Assembly (NCBI GenBank): GCA_009602725.1
Contig: WELB01000126.1
Span: 163,172 to 186,720 of the forward strand
Reading direction: 5' to 3'
Source of the DNA: Spirogloea muscicola
Lineage: Eukaryota; Streptophyta; Zygnematophyceae; Spirogloeales; Spirogloeaceae
Length of the DNA: 23,549 bases
The translations under genes and the position numbers were made by a program. The notes under the pieces were generated by a model. It did not search any database and was not told the origin of the DNA. It saw only the letters and a program-made list of their open reading frames with translations. Shown one piece after another: positions 1 to 8,741 of the stretch (the first letter of the stretch is position 1; every line of letters starts with the position of its first letter).

Positions 1-2
1 CG

Positions 3-470
3 CCGCCGCCACGCTCCCCGTCGCCGCAGCCGCAGGTCGTGCCCTTTGCCACAACGGCCGCTCGCCCGCCGATGCCGCGCCCGCGCCCCCTGCCGCCGCC
101 GCCGCCAGACAGCTCTGCCGGCGGCATCGACCGCCCAGACTTGCCGCTCGTTGACGACGCTGAGGGCTGGCCGCGCGCAGGAGCAGAGAGCGACGCGGCG
201 GCGGTCGTGGTTGGGCCGCGGAGGGCGCTGCTGAGCGGCATGCACCCCCCCGGCACGGGCATGCATCCCAAGAAGGGCGGCATGCACCCGCCGGGCAAGG
301 GCATGCACAAGGCCACGGCAGCCAAGGCCAAGCCCCCGCCGCCGGTCGCCAAGGCGCAGTGCTCGCGCACGGTGTACACGGGCCCCATGGCGTGCCAGTT
401 CCCCAAGCCCGTGTGCTGCAACGGCCAGTGCATCGAGGCCATCCTGGCGCCCCCCGAGTGCGCCGGCTGA
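3..470 (+). CDS. Proline-rich, Met-His-Pro-repeat protein with six-Cys tail (3' part only)
   Basis: The reading frame is open from the window edge to TGA at 468-470, so only the C-terminal part (about 155 residues) is visible and the start lies upstream. It opens with proline-rich sequence including runs of P, then carries an irregular repeat of the type MHPPGxG/MHPKKGG (about 240-310), a basic Ala/Lys/Pro stretch, and a terminal cysteine module spaced C-x10-C-x6-CC-x3-C-x9-C. Proline-rich spacers joined to a cysteine module are common in algal cell-wall and extracellular matrix proteins, so secretion is likely, but no signal peptide can be seen because the N-terminus is missing. I do not recognise a named family. 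The coding sequence is much more GC-rich than the DNA after it. An intron boundary inside the visible part cannot be excluded. Confidence 0.5.
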   Translation, partial: PPPRSPSPQPQVVPFATTAARPPMPRPRPLPPPPPDSSAGGIDRPDLPLVDDAEGWPRAGAESDAAAVVVGPRRALLSGMHPPGTGMHPKKGGMHPPGKGMHKATAAKAKPPPPVAKAQCSRTVYTGPMACQFPKPVCCNGQCIEAILAPPECAG

Positions 471-1919
471 CGACGCCGCCACCGGTGCCAGCACCGGCCG
501 CCTCAGCCGCCGGTCAGCCTGCGCTTGCTCGCGCTCTCGGCCTGCCGGCCGCCATGCTTGAGCCTGGCTTGCTACTGCGGCTGCGCAAGCCTAGGCATGC
601 AACAAACGCTACATATAGGGCGCAGCTCCGTCTCATGGTTCGCTGGACGTGCTCGATGCAGCGCTCGCAGCACCTTGGTGCGGTGACCTGTCTGGCGCTT
701 CGCGCACTTGCAATGTGGTCTCCGGCAACCACCACGGATGGCCACCGTAGGCCTTCTCACGGCACCCCTTCGCACCTGTGCATCTGCCAGGCTTCCAGAG
801 CTTGTTGGCAACCTGCAATTGAATCTCAGTCCCCCACGCTGTCAGCAAAGTAGGCCTCGCCGTGCGGCCCTGTCCTGATCATGGTAATGAGCAGCATGAG
901 TTTCAAGTCCATTCACAGTTCTACTGGTACAATCAATTCATTGATCCTGCCTCTCAGCCAAATAATTCTCTATGCATACACTGGGCACTCCGTCTTTGCT
1001 GGGTCTTCATCTCGAGTTGGACAACATCTCTGCAATTAGCTGGCCAATCAAATTTAGGCAGAACTATTCAAGCAATAATTGCAACTGGGGACCAAGTTGC
1101 ATTTCCTGAATAGTATTTGCCGAGCACAGTGGTGTCGGCATTGGTTCACGTGCGTGCGTGCAAGGATTGCAGGCATTTTCCTTGGAGTACGACTTGGGAA
1201 TCTCAGTGGTGCTCGAGATGGCAGGCCTGCCAGTCATGGCATTGCATCTGAGCAGATCGTTGTGCTTGTGCTTGTGCACAACCCACACCTTCTCCTTCTG
1301 CAGAAGTATCGTGTTCCTGACTTAAGCCACACTTGCAGACTAATAGTAGTATACGTCTAGGTAGGCCATTCGACTGATCATGTGACACAGGCGAACTGGC
1401 AACGATCAGATGTTGTCCGTAGCCCCCATCCCAAGACCTGCAGGCACTTGGCAGTGGCCAGATTCTCACAAGCGTCCTTGCATAGCCAAGCCAATGCAAC
1501 AATCTGTCAACAAGTCAAGCTTCATCACAGCAATCAATCTGCGTTCTTGAGTGACTCAACAAGTGGTAGCAAAGTGCTCTATGCTGGTGTGCCATCTGCA
1601 CGATGAGGGGTACGAAGCAACTAAAGAAGGGGCATCCACAAGCTTCGATGGCACGCATTGCAGGGCACTGAGTTGCAAGGCACTCCGTGAGATATATATG
1701 GATGATGAGATATATATGAATGAGATCTCATATCTCATACTCATAATCAGATAATTATCTCATAAATGCAAAAATCTGATGACCAGCCCATGCTCAAGGA
1801 CCCATTCATAACCCCTAAGTAGCAAAAGACTCACAGTCTTTGCAGAACGATGTGAATTTGCTTTGCAAGGCTCCGACCTGCTTGCATGGGCATGGCCGTA
1901 TATACAGGCAGGAATAAGA
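471..1919. other. Intergenic region between two converging genes
   Basis: This stretch lies between the stop of the proline-rich gene (plus) and the stop of the methyltransferase (minus), so it should hold two 3' UTRs. Composition falls from GC-rich near 470 to AT-rich near 1700-1760. Short open frames occur on both strands but none shows a domain, plausible splice joins or protein-like composition. The only structured element I see is the AT-rich tandem repeat at 1688-1731. No tRNA or rRNA is apparent. Confidence 0.5.
1688..1731. repeat. Two-unit 18-bp tandem repeat next to a 12-bp palindrome
   Basis: TGAGATATATATGGATGA (1688-1705) is followed directly by TGAGATATATATGAATGA (1706-1723), one difference in 18. 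The second copy runs into the perfect palindrome ATGAGATCTCAT (1720-1731), and ATCTCAT words recur just downstream to about 1762. It sits between convergent gene ends. Function is unknown; a small satellite or a 3'-end structure are both possible. Confidence 0.7.
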
Positions 1920-3930
1920 TCACAAAAGCTTGCACTGGGAGTACGTCGGAGCAATTGCACTGAATCTCAATCTGACGTAGTCACTGTACCAATTCCCATT
2001 CTTGTCACATAGGACAGGCTTAAGTAAGTTTGTGGCCTCGCGCTGCGCGGCATTCCTCTCGTCTGGGCTGAAGTCCGTGAAAAAGTTGTCAGCAAATGTA
2101 TCGTACCAATTTATTAGGCCAGCTGGAAGTAGGGTCGGCCGAGGAATCAAGTCAATAAGCGTGACACTGAATCCTTGTGACTCCAGCTTTTGCCTGCACA
2201 GAGATTTGCAAATGCTCAGACGTCCGAAATTACTGACATAAGCATGATGAGCGTAAGAGTGGTTAGTGCAGCCCACACCTGTACTCATTGGCCGTTGGAA
2301 AGTACCAAGGTATCCTCTCAGCTCCATTGATTCCTCTCTCTCTAAGGACTGCCAGCAGGCCTGCTGTTGTGGCCGCCACATTGCCAAACCCGCCAAACTC
2401 ACCCACGAATCTGCAATAAATCTCCACTTGCGCGTCAGGTCGATGGAAGTATAGTACGATCACTCACCCGCCGTGCCGCTAGCAGCGGCTTTCGTTGCTA
2501 AACGGCCGGGGCGATGCTCTCGACGACGTCACATACATGTGCAAACTTGGCCTTGGAAGCAAGCAGCAGAATCCGAAAGACCTTGCTTTGATATTGTTAA
2601 GAGGCGCAGACTTGCAAGCAGGGACATGTCCTTGAGCCAAGAGTACCTGCCCCCTGGCTTAAGCGATCTTCGAACCCCTGCCAGGACCTTGTCAGGGTCT
2701 TCAGTCATCCAGTGCAAGGCTGCATTTGAAAAGACAGCATCGAATTCTTCCAAGAATCTGGAGACAGTGCACATGGAATTTCAGCTTCTGCATGCTTGAC
2801 CGGGATTGTGCAAATGCAATCTGTGGCCGTCCAACCCTGTATCAAGTCTGGACAGGAGTACAGGACTAGAGCTGAGCTTCACATGCTGATACCTATGGTC
2901 CTTACAAGGAGGTGTCAGTATACTGTTATCTCTAATTTGAAGAAGGACTTGTGAGGCCTCACTGGCCTCACCCAAGCTCATGACCGTCCATGAGGCGTGC
3001 ATCAAGGCCGTCCATGCGAGCACAGTGCACCATGCTTTCGGAAGCATCCACCCCTACTACAGAGCAGCCGGCCTGTACTAGCTGTGCCGTGAGCTTGCCG
3101 TCTCCGCACCCAAGGTCCAAAATCCGCTCGCCTGGGTGGAGTGCGCTTCAAGAAGCTGTATCAATGTGCACGTGTCTCCTCAGCCACAATGCTTCAAGTC
3201 ATACCGGTACCTACACTGGTATCCTGCTCTTGGTGACTTGTGCTTGGTACATGCAGCGTAGACAGAATCTTGTTGAGGCTGACCAATGGACTAGCGATTG
3301 AGCCATACCTCTTTGCGGGTTGAGAAGTGCAAGGATTGGCAAGCCCCCCTCGGCAACAAAAGCACAGTTTCGCCGGTAAGCGTCTGCATCCCATGCTTGC
3401 GTCTGCATGCACGAGATTCCAAGCATTTCCGATGAGTCCAGATTGGTATCAAAGTTCACAACAGGTGTCAGGGTGCATGTATCGGTCTGCAAGAATTTTG
3501 ATGACCGGAGGCAGATGATTTACCCAGAATGTGTAGCTGATTGTGGCCAATAAAGAGGGTGAAAGGAGAGACAACCGCACCTGTGTCGACGAGCCACTAG
3601 TACACAAGCAAGGACTTGCGCACCAAGTCCTTGATGTGACCGCAATCTTGAGCTTGGAATGCTTCTGGCCTCTATCAAGTAGTGCCTGAGCCTCACCAGG
3701 CCAAGGCGGGCACGAAGAGAGCTGCCGCCCAGCCGAGAGCGACATTCCGGCAGCCATATGCACTTGCCACAGGGGATGCTTAGACCGGGAATGCGCCTGC
3801 CACAGCGGCGTACCAGCGGAGCGGATGCGCAGGGCGCCGCAGGCCCGCTGGCGGCGGCGGGGGTGAGGAAGCGGCTGCTGATACTGCTGGGCGCTTGCGG
3901 AAGCCAGCCGAGTGCGTTCGGAGGGCACAT
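1920..3930 (-). CDS. Class I SAM-dependent methyltransferase (type 11-like), six exons
   Basis: Transfers a methyl group from S-adenosylmethionine; the acceptor cannot be told from sequence. Proposed exons on the minus strand: 3930-3697, 3402-3309, 3131-2972, 2757-2647, 2410-2279, 2193-1920. All junctions are GT-AG and phases join without a break, giving about 334 aa. The core starts with W-D-x-x-x-Y in exon 2. Exon 3 has motif I, ILDLGCGDG, and the acidic loop VVGVDAS that binds the ribose. Exon 4 carries FDAVFSNAALHWM, then LKPGGRFVGEFGG across the next junction, and exon 5 has PWYFP. The last exon ends with an RPT...W..TFA and DYVRLRF tail. This order is typical of small methyltransferases annotated as trans-aconitate-methyltransferase-like or UbiE/COQ5-like, usually about 250-260 aa. 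Exon 1 adds about 78 Ser/Ala/Arg/Pro-rich residues that could be a plastid or mitochondrial presequence; that exon is the least certain part. ATG at 3757 is an alternative start but would be out of phase with exon 2. Confidence 0.85.
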
Positions 3931-3983
3931 GGAGTGCGTCTTACGCTACGCGCAGCCGCTGGGCTGGGCAGCCCAGGTGATGA

Positions 3984-4062
3984 AGGGCTTCGCCCATTGA
4001 GGATAGGGGCTGGAAAAAGCCAGCCCAAAAACGAATGAACAAAGGACGAGAAGGGGCCAGGG
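3984..4062 (-). mobile_element. Retroelement 3' tail fragment, family-2 type
   Basis: Reverse-complemented, this stretch is nearly identical to the tail at 9094-9168: GGCCCCTTCTCGTCC, a T-rich segment, the hairpin GGGCTGG...CCAGCCC (4007-4026 on plus), then CCTCAATGGGCGA. No coding part is attached. It lies about 54 bp upstream of the methyltransferase ATG, so it is probably inside that gene's promoter region. A further short GGGCTGGGCAGCCC palindrome lies just before it at 3961-3974. Confidence 0.75.
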
Positions 4063-4138
4063 GAGAAGGGGCCAGGGCCCTTCCGATTCATTGGGATGGC
4101 TTCGCATAGCTCTAGGGCAAACCAAGTGACCATCCTTC

Positions 4139-4939
4139 GTGGTCCTTGCTTACTTGTTAATTCACGACGCCCTCAGGATGCCGGACGAACTCTTCCGTAC
4201 GGCCACCCATCGCCTGTTGGGTCTTCCCCCGCCCTGTCAGCTTGGCGTGCTGCAGTGTGAGTGTGGGGCGCGGTCGACGGACCCGGCGGAGCTAGCGGCG
4301 CATATCCTTCGCTGCGCCACTGGCGGCGAGCGCACAGCCGCTCACGACCTCCTCCGCGACCGTATGTTCGGCATCTTTCAGGGGGCCGGATACACAGTTG
4401 CGATGGAGAATACTTCTGTCATGCCCATCCTCCAGAGGGCCGACGGACTCCACACGCGCCGCGTCGACCTGGTGGCGTCCACGACGGGCGGTGGCGGGCG
4501 CATCATTGCCGATGTGGTCACCACTGATGTGGTCGACCGCTCCAGCCCGGGGCTTTCTGCCTCGCGGGCTGGCCACGCTGCGGCAAAGGCCGCTCGCGGC
4601 AAGGCGGCCAAACACGCCGACCACCCGGCTGCCGACGAGTTCGTCCCCCTGGCTGTGGACGTGCATGGGGCTCTCGGATCCCACTGGCTCGACCTGTTGG
4701 CCAGGCTTGCACGGCGCGCTGTGTCCCGCAGGCGCGGTGAGCCGGCTGACTTCAACGCCGCTGGCTCGTGGGCTCAGGTGTATCGTATGCGCTTGTCCGT
4801 CTCCCTCCAGCGGTCCATGGCCCACGCCTTGCATCTGCGTGCTGGCCGTGCTCTCGCTGCGGCCTCCGGCTTTCGTCAGGGGGATAGTTTACCGGCAGCT
4901 AGTCTGTCGGATGTGAGGCTCCTCACTCGTAACTACTAA
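4139..4939 (+). pseudogene. Reverse transcriptase C-terminus: zinc knuckle plus restriction-like endonuclease
   Basis: This open frame encodes about 266 aa, with roughly the first seven residues outside the homologous part. It lacks the whole reverse transcriptase core. What remains is a Cys-His knuckle, CECGARSTDPAELAAHILRC (C-x-C-x12-H-x3-C), then an R..AHD..RD motif, then R-V-D-L and about 14 residues later I-A-D-V-V-T-T-D, followed by a Lys/Ala-rich helix. That order (CCHC-like knuckle, RH(D/N), [K/R]-x-D, D) is the arrangement known for the endonuclease of R2/NeSL/CRE-type elements, which nicks target DNA to prime reverse transcription. The end reads SLSDVRLLTRNY. The frame has no internal stop, suggesting a young insertion, but without the polymerase domain it cannot be autonomous. 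The RVDL/ADVV assignment as catalytic is by pattern, not by alignment. Confidence 0.8.
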
Positions 4940-5085
4940 GTGGTCCATCCTCCCCCGTTCTGCCATAGCCTCTTCAGGCCCCGCAGTCGCTGCTTAGCTC
5001 GTAGTTTGGCCCCTTCGAACCTTGTCAATTCTTTTCGGGCTGGCTTCTCACAGCCCTTGCCCCCATTGGGAGAGCCACTTCTTCT
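4155..5085 (+). mobile_element. 5'-truncated RLE-type non-LTR retrotransposon copy
   Basis: The copy holds the last about 260 codons of the element protein (stop at 4937-4939) and a 146-bp 3' tail ending in ...GAGCCACTTCTTC near 5085. The 5' limit is where similarity to the second reverse transcriptase copy at the window end begins (LRMPDELFRTATHRLLGLPP against LTLPDEVFRSAVHRLLGLPP). Loss of everything upstream fits the 5' truncation usual for target-primed reverse transcription. The last 246 bp are almost identical to the minus-strand copy at 11243-11487, so these copies are recent relatives. Confidence 0.85.
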
Positions 5086-5295
5086 ATTTTAGTACTGTCC
5101 GGCCCCGTCGGACCTTGTCCTACCTAGAAAGAAGAAGTGGCTCTCCCAATGGGGGCAAGGGCTGTGAGAAGCCAGCCCGAAAAGAATTGACAAGGTTCGA
5201 AGGGGCCAAACTACGAGCTAAGCAGCGACTGCGGGGCCTGAAGAGGCTATGGCAGAACGGGGGAGGATGGACCACTCAGTAGTTACGAGTGAGGA
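4920..5295. repeat. 166-bp inverted repeat, one mismatch, 44-bp spacer
   Basis: Left arm 4920-5085 and right arm 5130-5295 are reverse complements over 166 bp with a single difference (ACTAAG against ACTGAG). The left arm is the end of the retroelement coding region and its tail; the right arm is the same tail in minus orientation, 5'-truncated within the final codons (LLTRNY). The spacer 5086-5129 is unrelated. A transcript across it would form a long, almost perfect duplex. Confidence 0.95.
5130..5295 (-). mobile_element. Minus-strand retroelement tail, truncated just before the stop codon
   Basis: This is the inverted partner of 4920-5085. It contains the last few codons of the element protein, the stop, and the full tail with hairpin at 5159-5178. 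It is an extreme 5' truncation inserted tail-to-tail with the upstream copy. Confidence 0.9.
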
Positions 5296-5925
5296 AAGGA
5301 CACAACCTAGAAGGGACACAAGCCAAGCACGGGGTTGTGGGCCAAACTACGAAGTGGGCCAAAGAAGGTAAGGAGCTGGCAAAGAAGTGGCTCTCCCCAA
5401 TGGGGGCAAGGGCTGTGAGAAGTGGACGGCAACTGCTGCTCCTCCCTTGGCTGGCTTCCCGGAGCCTCCGCCTCTTCAACGTTGCAGGCCGTTTTGGCCG
5501 AATGGCGTGACGGAGCGAAAGCGAACGGCAGGACGGCGCCTGCCAACGGCAGGAGGAGCTTCATTGCCGACCGTGGCACTCGCTGAGCACGAATGCGGCT
5601 GCTCCAAGCTACGACAGTGTTTTCGGTTGTGCACCCCTCCCAGCCGCAGTCGCCGCCGCCGGCCCTTCAAGCGCTGCGTGGCTGCGCGCTTGGCTGACCG
5701 CCGTCCTCGTCCTCCGGAGCCGGCTGCGCGGACGCCCTGGCCTTCCCTGCAGATGTGGCGCCTGAGCTCCCCGAGTCTCCTGGGTGCACGAGCAAGACCA
5801 GTCATCGGATCCCTACGGTCCCGCACACTCGCCTACATTTCACTTGAAGCTCTCCCAAGTTGAGGCTTGAGGGGACGAGCTTCTGCTGCTTCCGAGTCTT
5901 GTCGCCGGCGTGCTGAGGCTCGGGC
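5296..5925. other. Region between retroelement debris and the BORCS5-like gene
   Basis: The left part keeps degraded tail sequence: GGGCCAAACTACGAAG near 5340-5356 and GAAGTGGCTCTCCCCAATGGGGGCAAGGGCTGTGAGAAG at about 5386-5422 (minus-sense tail block). From about 5450 it becomes GC-rich unique sequence leading to the ATG at 5926, probably 5' UTR and promoter. No convincing coding exon is visible. Confidence 0.5.
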
Positions 5926-7276
5926 ATGGGCGCCACCGACAGCAAGCTCGCAATTGATCCGGAGGTACTGAACCTGCTGCTCACGGAGTTGCATAAGAAT
6001 GTGTATCGTGCCTATGTGGCTGCGCCTGAACCTGCCCATTCAGGCTGTTGCGATGCACCAAGGTCAGCAGTGCGTCCTGACAGGCAAATGGGCGTCTGCT
6101 GCTCTGTGGCAGGCCCAAGCCCGTAACCTGCCTGACCACATCACAACAGTGTGCACTGGGGTGGCTGATGGCGCAGGCCCAGACCCGGCTCTGGAAAAGC
6201 TAAAGAGCCTGCGAGCTGTAAGTCACAACCTCAGCTCGTCCCTCCTCAATCAAATTGCTGCGCATGCAAGCGCCAATGCGTCATCCACAAGGTTTGGGCT
6301 GCACTGCATGCTCTAGCTTCTGTGAGGAAGCCCTAGCAAGCAACATTGCAGTGAGGCAGTTTTGAATGTTATCTTGCAGATTGTCCCACTACTAACAGTC
6401 AACCCAGATACGAATAATCTCAAGGACCTGCTGCTGAAAGCTACTTCGCCTTCCAACATTGATCAGTGTGAGACTTCTGCAAGCCTTTGCTAGACAGGTG
6501 CAGAAAGACGCAAAATAGGACTTCCACTTCGGTAGAGGAGTATTGAGGCAATGGATTGTGACCATCTCGGCAACTCTGCTGGAATGGTGCTGGAGGCTTG
6601 CTACTCGTCCATGCATCTGAACGAACCTATTTCACTTCCAGGTTCACTCAGTGCTAGCACTACAATTGAGCTTGTTGAAAAGTTTGAGGAGTGGCAGCAG
6701 GCTATGGTAGCAAAAGTGGGTGCGTGTCAGGTATTACTCGGGATCTACCTACCTCGGCGGTCATTTACCTCCTTGTGCCTTGCTTTCATGTGCTGCTTGC
6801 GGACTACCTCTCTGATGACGGACTCTTACAGGGTTGAGGAATCTTATGTGCTGCTGAATTTGCTGTGTCAAGAACGAGATTCACAATAAAATTGACGTGG
6901 TGGAGGCCTTGGCTCTGAAGCTGCTACAAAGACTCAACTATGCTGCCAGTGTCATGAAGGCCAATTCCGAATATCTAAGAGAGGGTGTGTGTCCTTTTGC
7001 ACAAACTGAAAGGCAATGCACCACATCTTTGATATATAAGGTGGCATCCACTTGTGGGTAAAGTCCTACACCTCGTCACTGATACGTAGTCACGAGTATC
7101 TGGTGTGCCAGAAGGATGCAAATGCAATTTAATACCAGTGGTGCTCGTCAATACTTGCAGTGGACGACTTGAGGAAGCACATGACAGACTTGAAGATCGA
7201 GGTTCAGGTGGTGCTTGACAATTACAACGACTTATGTCGGCGATACGAGGTTCAAGAAAGCGCGCATCTAACATAA
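5926..7276 (+). CDS. BORC subunit 5-like protein (N-myristoylation signal, LOH1CR12-like), six exons
   Basis: Proposed exons: 5926-6000, 6044-6217, 6380-6467, 6642-6730, 6873-6984, 7161-7276; phases join throughout and give 217 aa. The N-terminus MGATDS fits an N-myristoylation signal (MGxxxS). A middle segment with DPxLxKLxxLxxIVPLL is followed by a long helical, coiled-coil-like C-terminal half: FEEWQQAMVAKV...QNEIHNKID...VDDLRKHM...LDNYNDLC. In animals BORCS5 (myrlysin) is myristoylated and belongs to BORC, which couples lysosomes to Arl8 and kinesin; its core has the same order (DPD-x-KL, PLL, a YQ helix, QN-x-L-x-x-x-I-x-x-x-D, terminal helix). This is recognition from pattern, not a search. 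Uncertain points: intron 1 is only 43 nt, or 81 nt if the donor is at 5965 instead (dropping 12 codons); and the end could be spliced from 7249 to 7300, with stop at 7392, instead of stopping at 7276. Algal function is inferred only. Confidence 0.55.
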
Positions 7277-8006
7277 GACTGCTATGATGACAACTTCAGA
7301 ATGCAGCAGCCTTGGAAGAGCTTGCCAGCATACTTTTTGCTGTGTACAAATGGGTATTGAGATATCCTAGAACTTCATCACATATCGTCTAACAAGGTGT
7401 ATCGGTAATATCGGTAATATATAGACATCACCTCACTAAACTGTGGAAATTATTGCTTCAAGCAGTGTCTAATATTAACAGAAGCTGCAGTATTTATTTT
7501 CTCTTCCATCCTGTTCAATAGACTGGAGAAGCATGCTTACCTGGCACCACAATGACCCACCAGGGAAACCCAACAAGGCAAGCATGACAAGGGCAGCATG
7601 ACATAGCCACGTAGTTCATTCTTAGCCATCTCTCAAAAGCTGACAAGAGGCTGAAGGGTCAGCAAAGGCCGCAAATTCCGCCAGCTTCAGCTATGCACTC
7701 CTCCTTCCAATCCATTCTGAGCTCCGCAGTCAGGGTGTACCAGAGCCTACAGCAGGATACTTCATTCCGTCATAAGCAGGTGTTGCACCGAGAATTCCTT
7801 CTTAGACTGATCACTTGGACATGTCAGCTGCAGCAGGGCGTGTGCTGGTCTGAAATGGCAATACCGGCCTAGGGAAGCCCTCACAGGGACAATGAATGAA
7901 GGTAGCTCTGGCACTCAGCTCTGACAGTGTCACAGTCAAAGCATTGTAGCCGAAGCTGACAGATATGTAGAGGCAATTGGAGCTGACGAGGTCAAACCCG
8001 CCAACT
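7277..8006. other. Intergenic region without recognised features
   Basis: Probably the 3' UTR and downstream flank of the BORCS5-like gene. The first 115 bp could be a last coding exon (see that entry). There is a short doubled word TATCGGTAA at about 7398-7416 (TATCGGTAATATCGGTAATAT). No long open frame, RNA gene or retroelement tail was seen. Confidence 0.45.
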
Positions 8007-8342
8007 TCAAACGAGCAGCGCAGAGGATTTGCTGCTCACAGCACTTGCTCGTTTAGCTCTTGATCTCGCTCTGACCCTGGACCTTGATGATGCAGTCGGC
8101 AACGGGGTGAGCAGTGGCGGAGAGCCAGTAGTACCGGCCTTCGGGCAAGCACAGCAAGCCTTGCGGTGCTGCAGCACCGACGCAATGGGTTTGCGGAAGA
8201 AAGCAGGTGACTGTACGCAGGGACTGTGCACGCACTTGCAGACGAGCGCGGAGCGGAGGAGGTCGAGGCAGTCGAGGTGCGAGAAGACGCGGAGGCAGAG
8301 CTCGTCCGGCAGCGCCCGGGCTGGGCAGGCCTCGCCGGCCAT
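8007..8342 (-). CDS. Possible F-box protein (short, perhaps incomplete model)
   Basis: Starting at ATG 8342 on the minus strand the frame reads MAGEACPARALPDELCLRVF and continues SHLDCLDLLRSALVCK. This matches the F-box pattern LPxELxxxIFSxLxxxDLxxxxLVCK at residues about 10-36. F-box proteins bridge substrates to SKP1-cullin ubiquitin ligases. The open frame runs on to 8007 (111 aa), with Cys- and Ser/Arg-rich sequence that looks non-native. A different frame over about 8170-8053 reads more like protein (LPEGRYYWLSATAHPVADC, ending TAA at 8053) and follows a TGCTGCAG acceptor, so a second exon ending at 8053 is plausible. I could not find a donor giving matching phase. Retroelement debris begins a few hundred bases upstream. 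Confidence 0.45.
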   Translation of the reverse strand: MAGEACPARALPDELCLRVFSHLDCLDLLRSALVCKCVHSPCVQSPAFFRKPIASVLQHRKACCACPKAGTTGSPPLLTPLPTASSRSRVRARSRAKRASAVSSKSSALLV

Positions 8343-8599
8343 GGCCGTCCGCGCCGAGTCGCACAGGGCCGGGCGGAGGTCAGGGGGAGGACATCTCAGC
8401 CGCGTCGCCGGCGAGCTGGCACCATCATGTAGCGGAGGCGTGGTCGCGTCCTGCGCTTTGCGTCCGTCGATTCGAGTTAGGGAAAGAAGGAAACGTACAG
8501 ACAAAGCAAGCTCTGCCGACTGTGGCTGCTGACTCGGGGTTCCTGAACTCCCAGTCGCTGTAGTTTCTTGCAAAGCAAAGGAATGCGGCTTCTGATATT

Positions 8600-8720
8600 G
8601 AAAGAGCGGCTGTGAAAGCCAGCCAGATGCATACAGGTGTTCTTGACGGAGCCGCAGGCTAGGCAGACAGGGCGCCCTTGTCCATTCTTTTGGGCTGGCC
8701 TCTCCCAGCCACCAGTTAAT
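8600..8720. mobile_element. Scattered retroelement tail hairpins
   Basis: A minus-sense degraded hairpin lies near 8605-8627 (GCGGCTGTGAAAGCCAGCC). A plus-sense block at 8678-8710 reads CCTTGTCCATTCTTTTGGGCTGGCCTCTCCCAGCC, matching the tail segment ahead of and including the hairpin (8692-8710). No coding part is linked to either. Confidence 0.6.
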
Positions 8721-8741
8721 CTGGCCGCGCTTGCTCTCTTG

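Noticed and set aside
2473-2799. Plus-strand frame of 108 codons
   Set aside because: Overlaps methyltransferase exon 4 and its flanking introns on the opposite strand; no homology seen.
5195-5215. GGTTCGAAGGGG, resembling a tRNA-type B box, repeated in the tails
   Set aside because: It occurs on the antisense strand of the element tail, has no partner A box or cloverleaf at the right distance, and is simply part of the shared tail.
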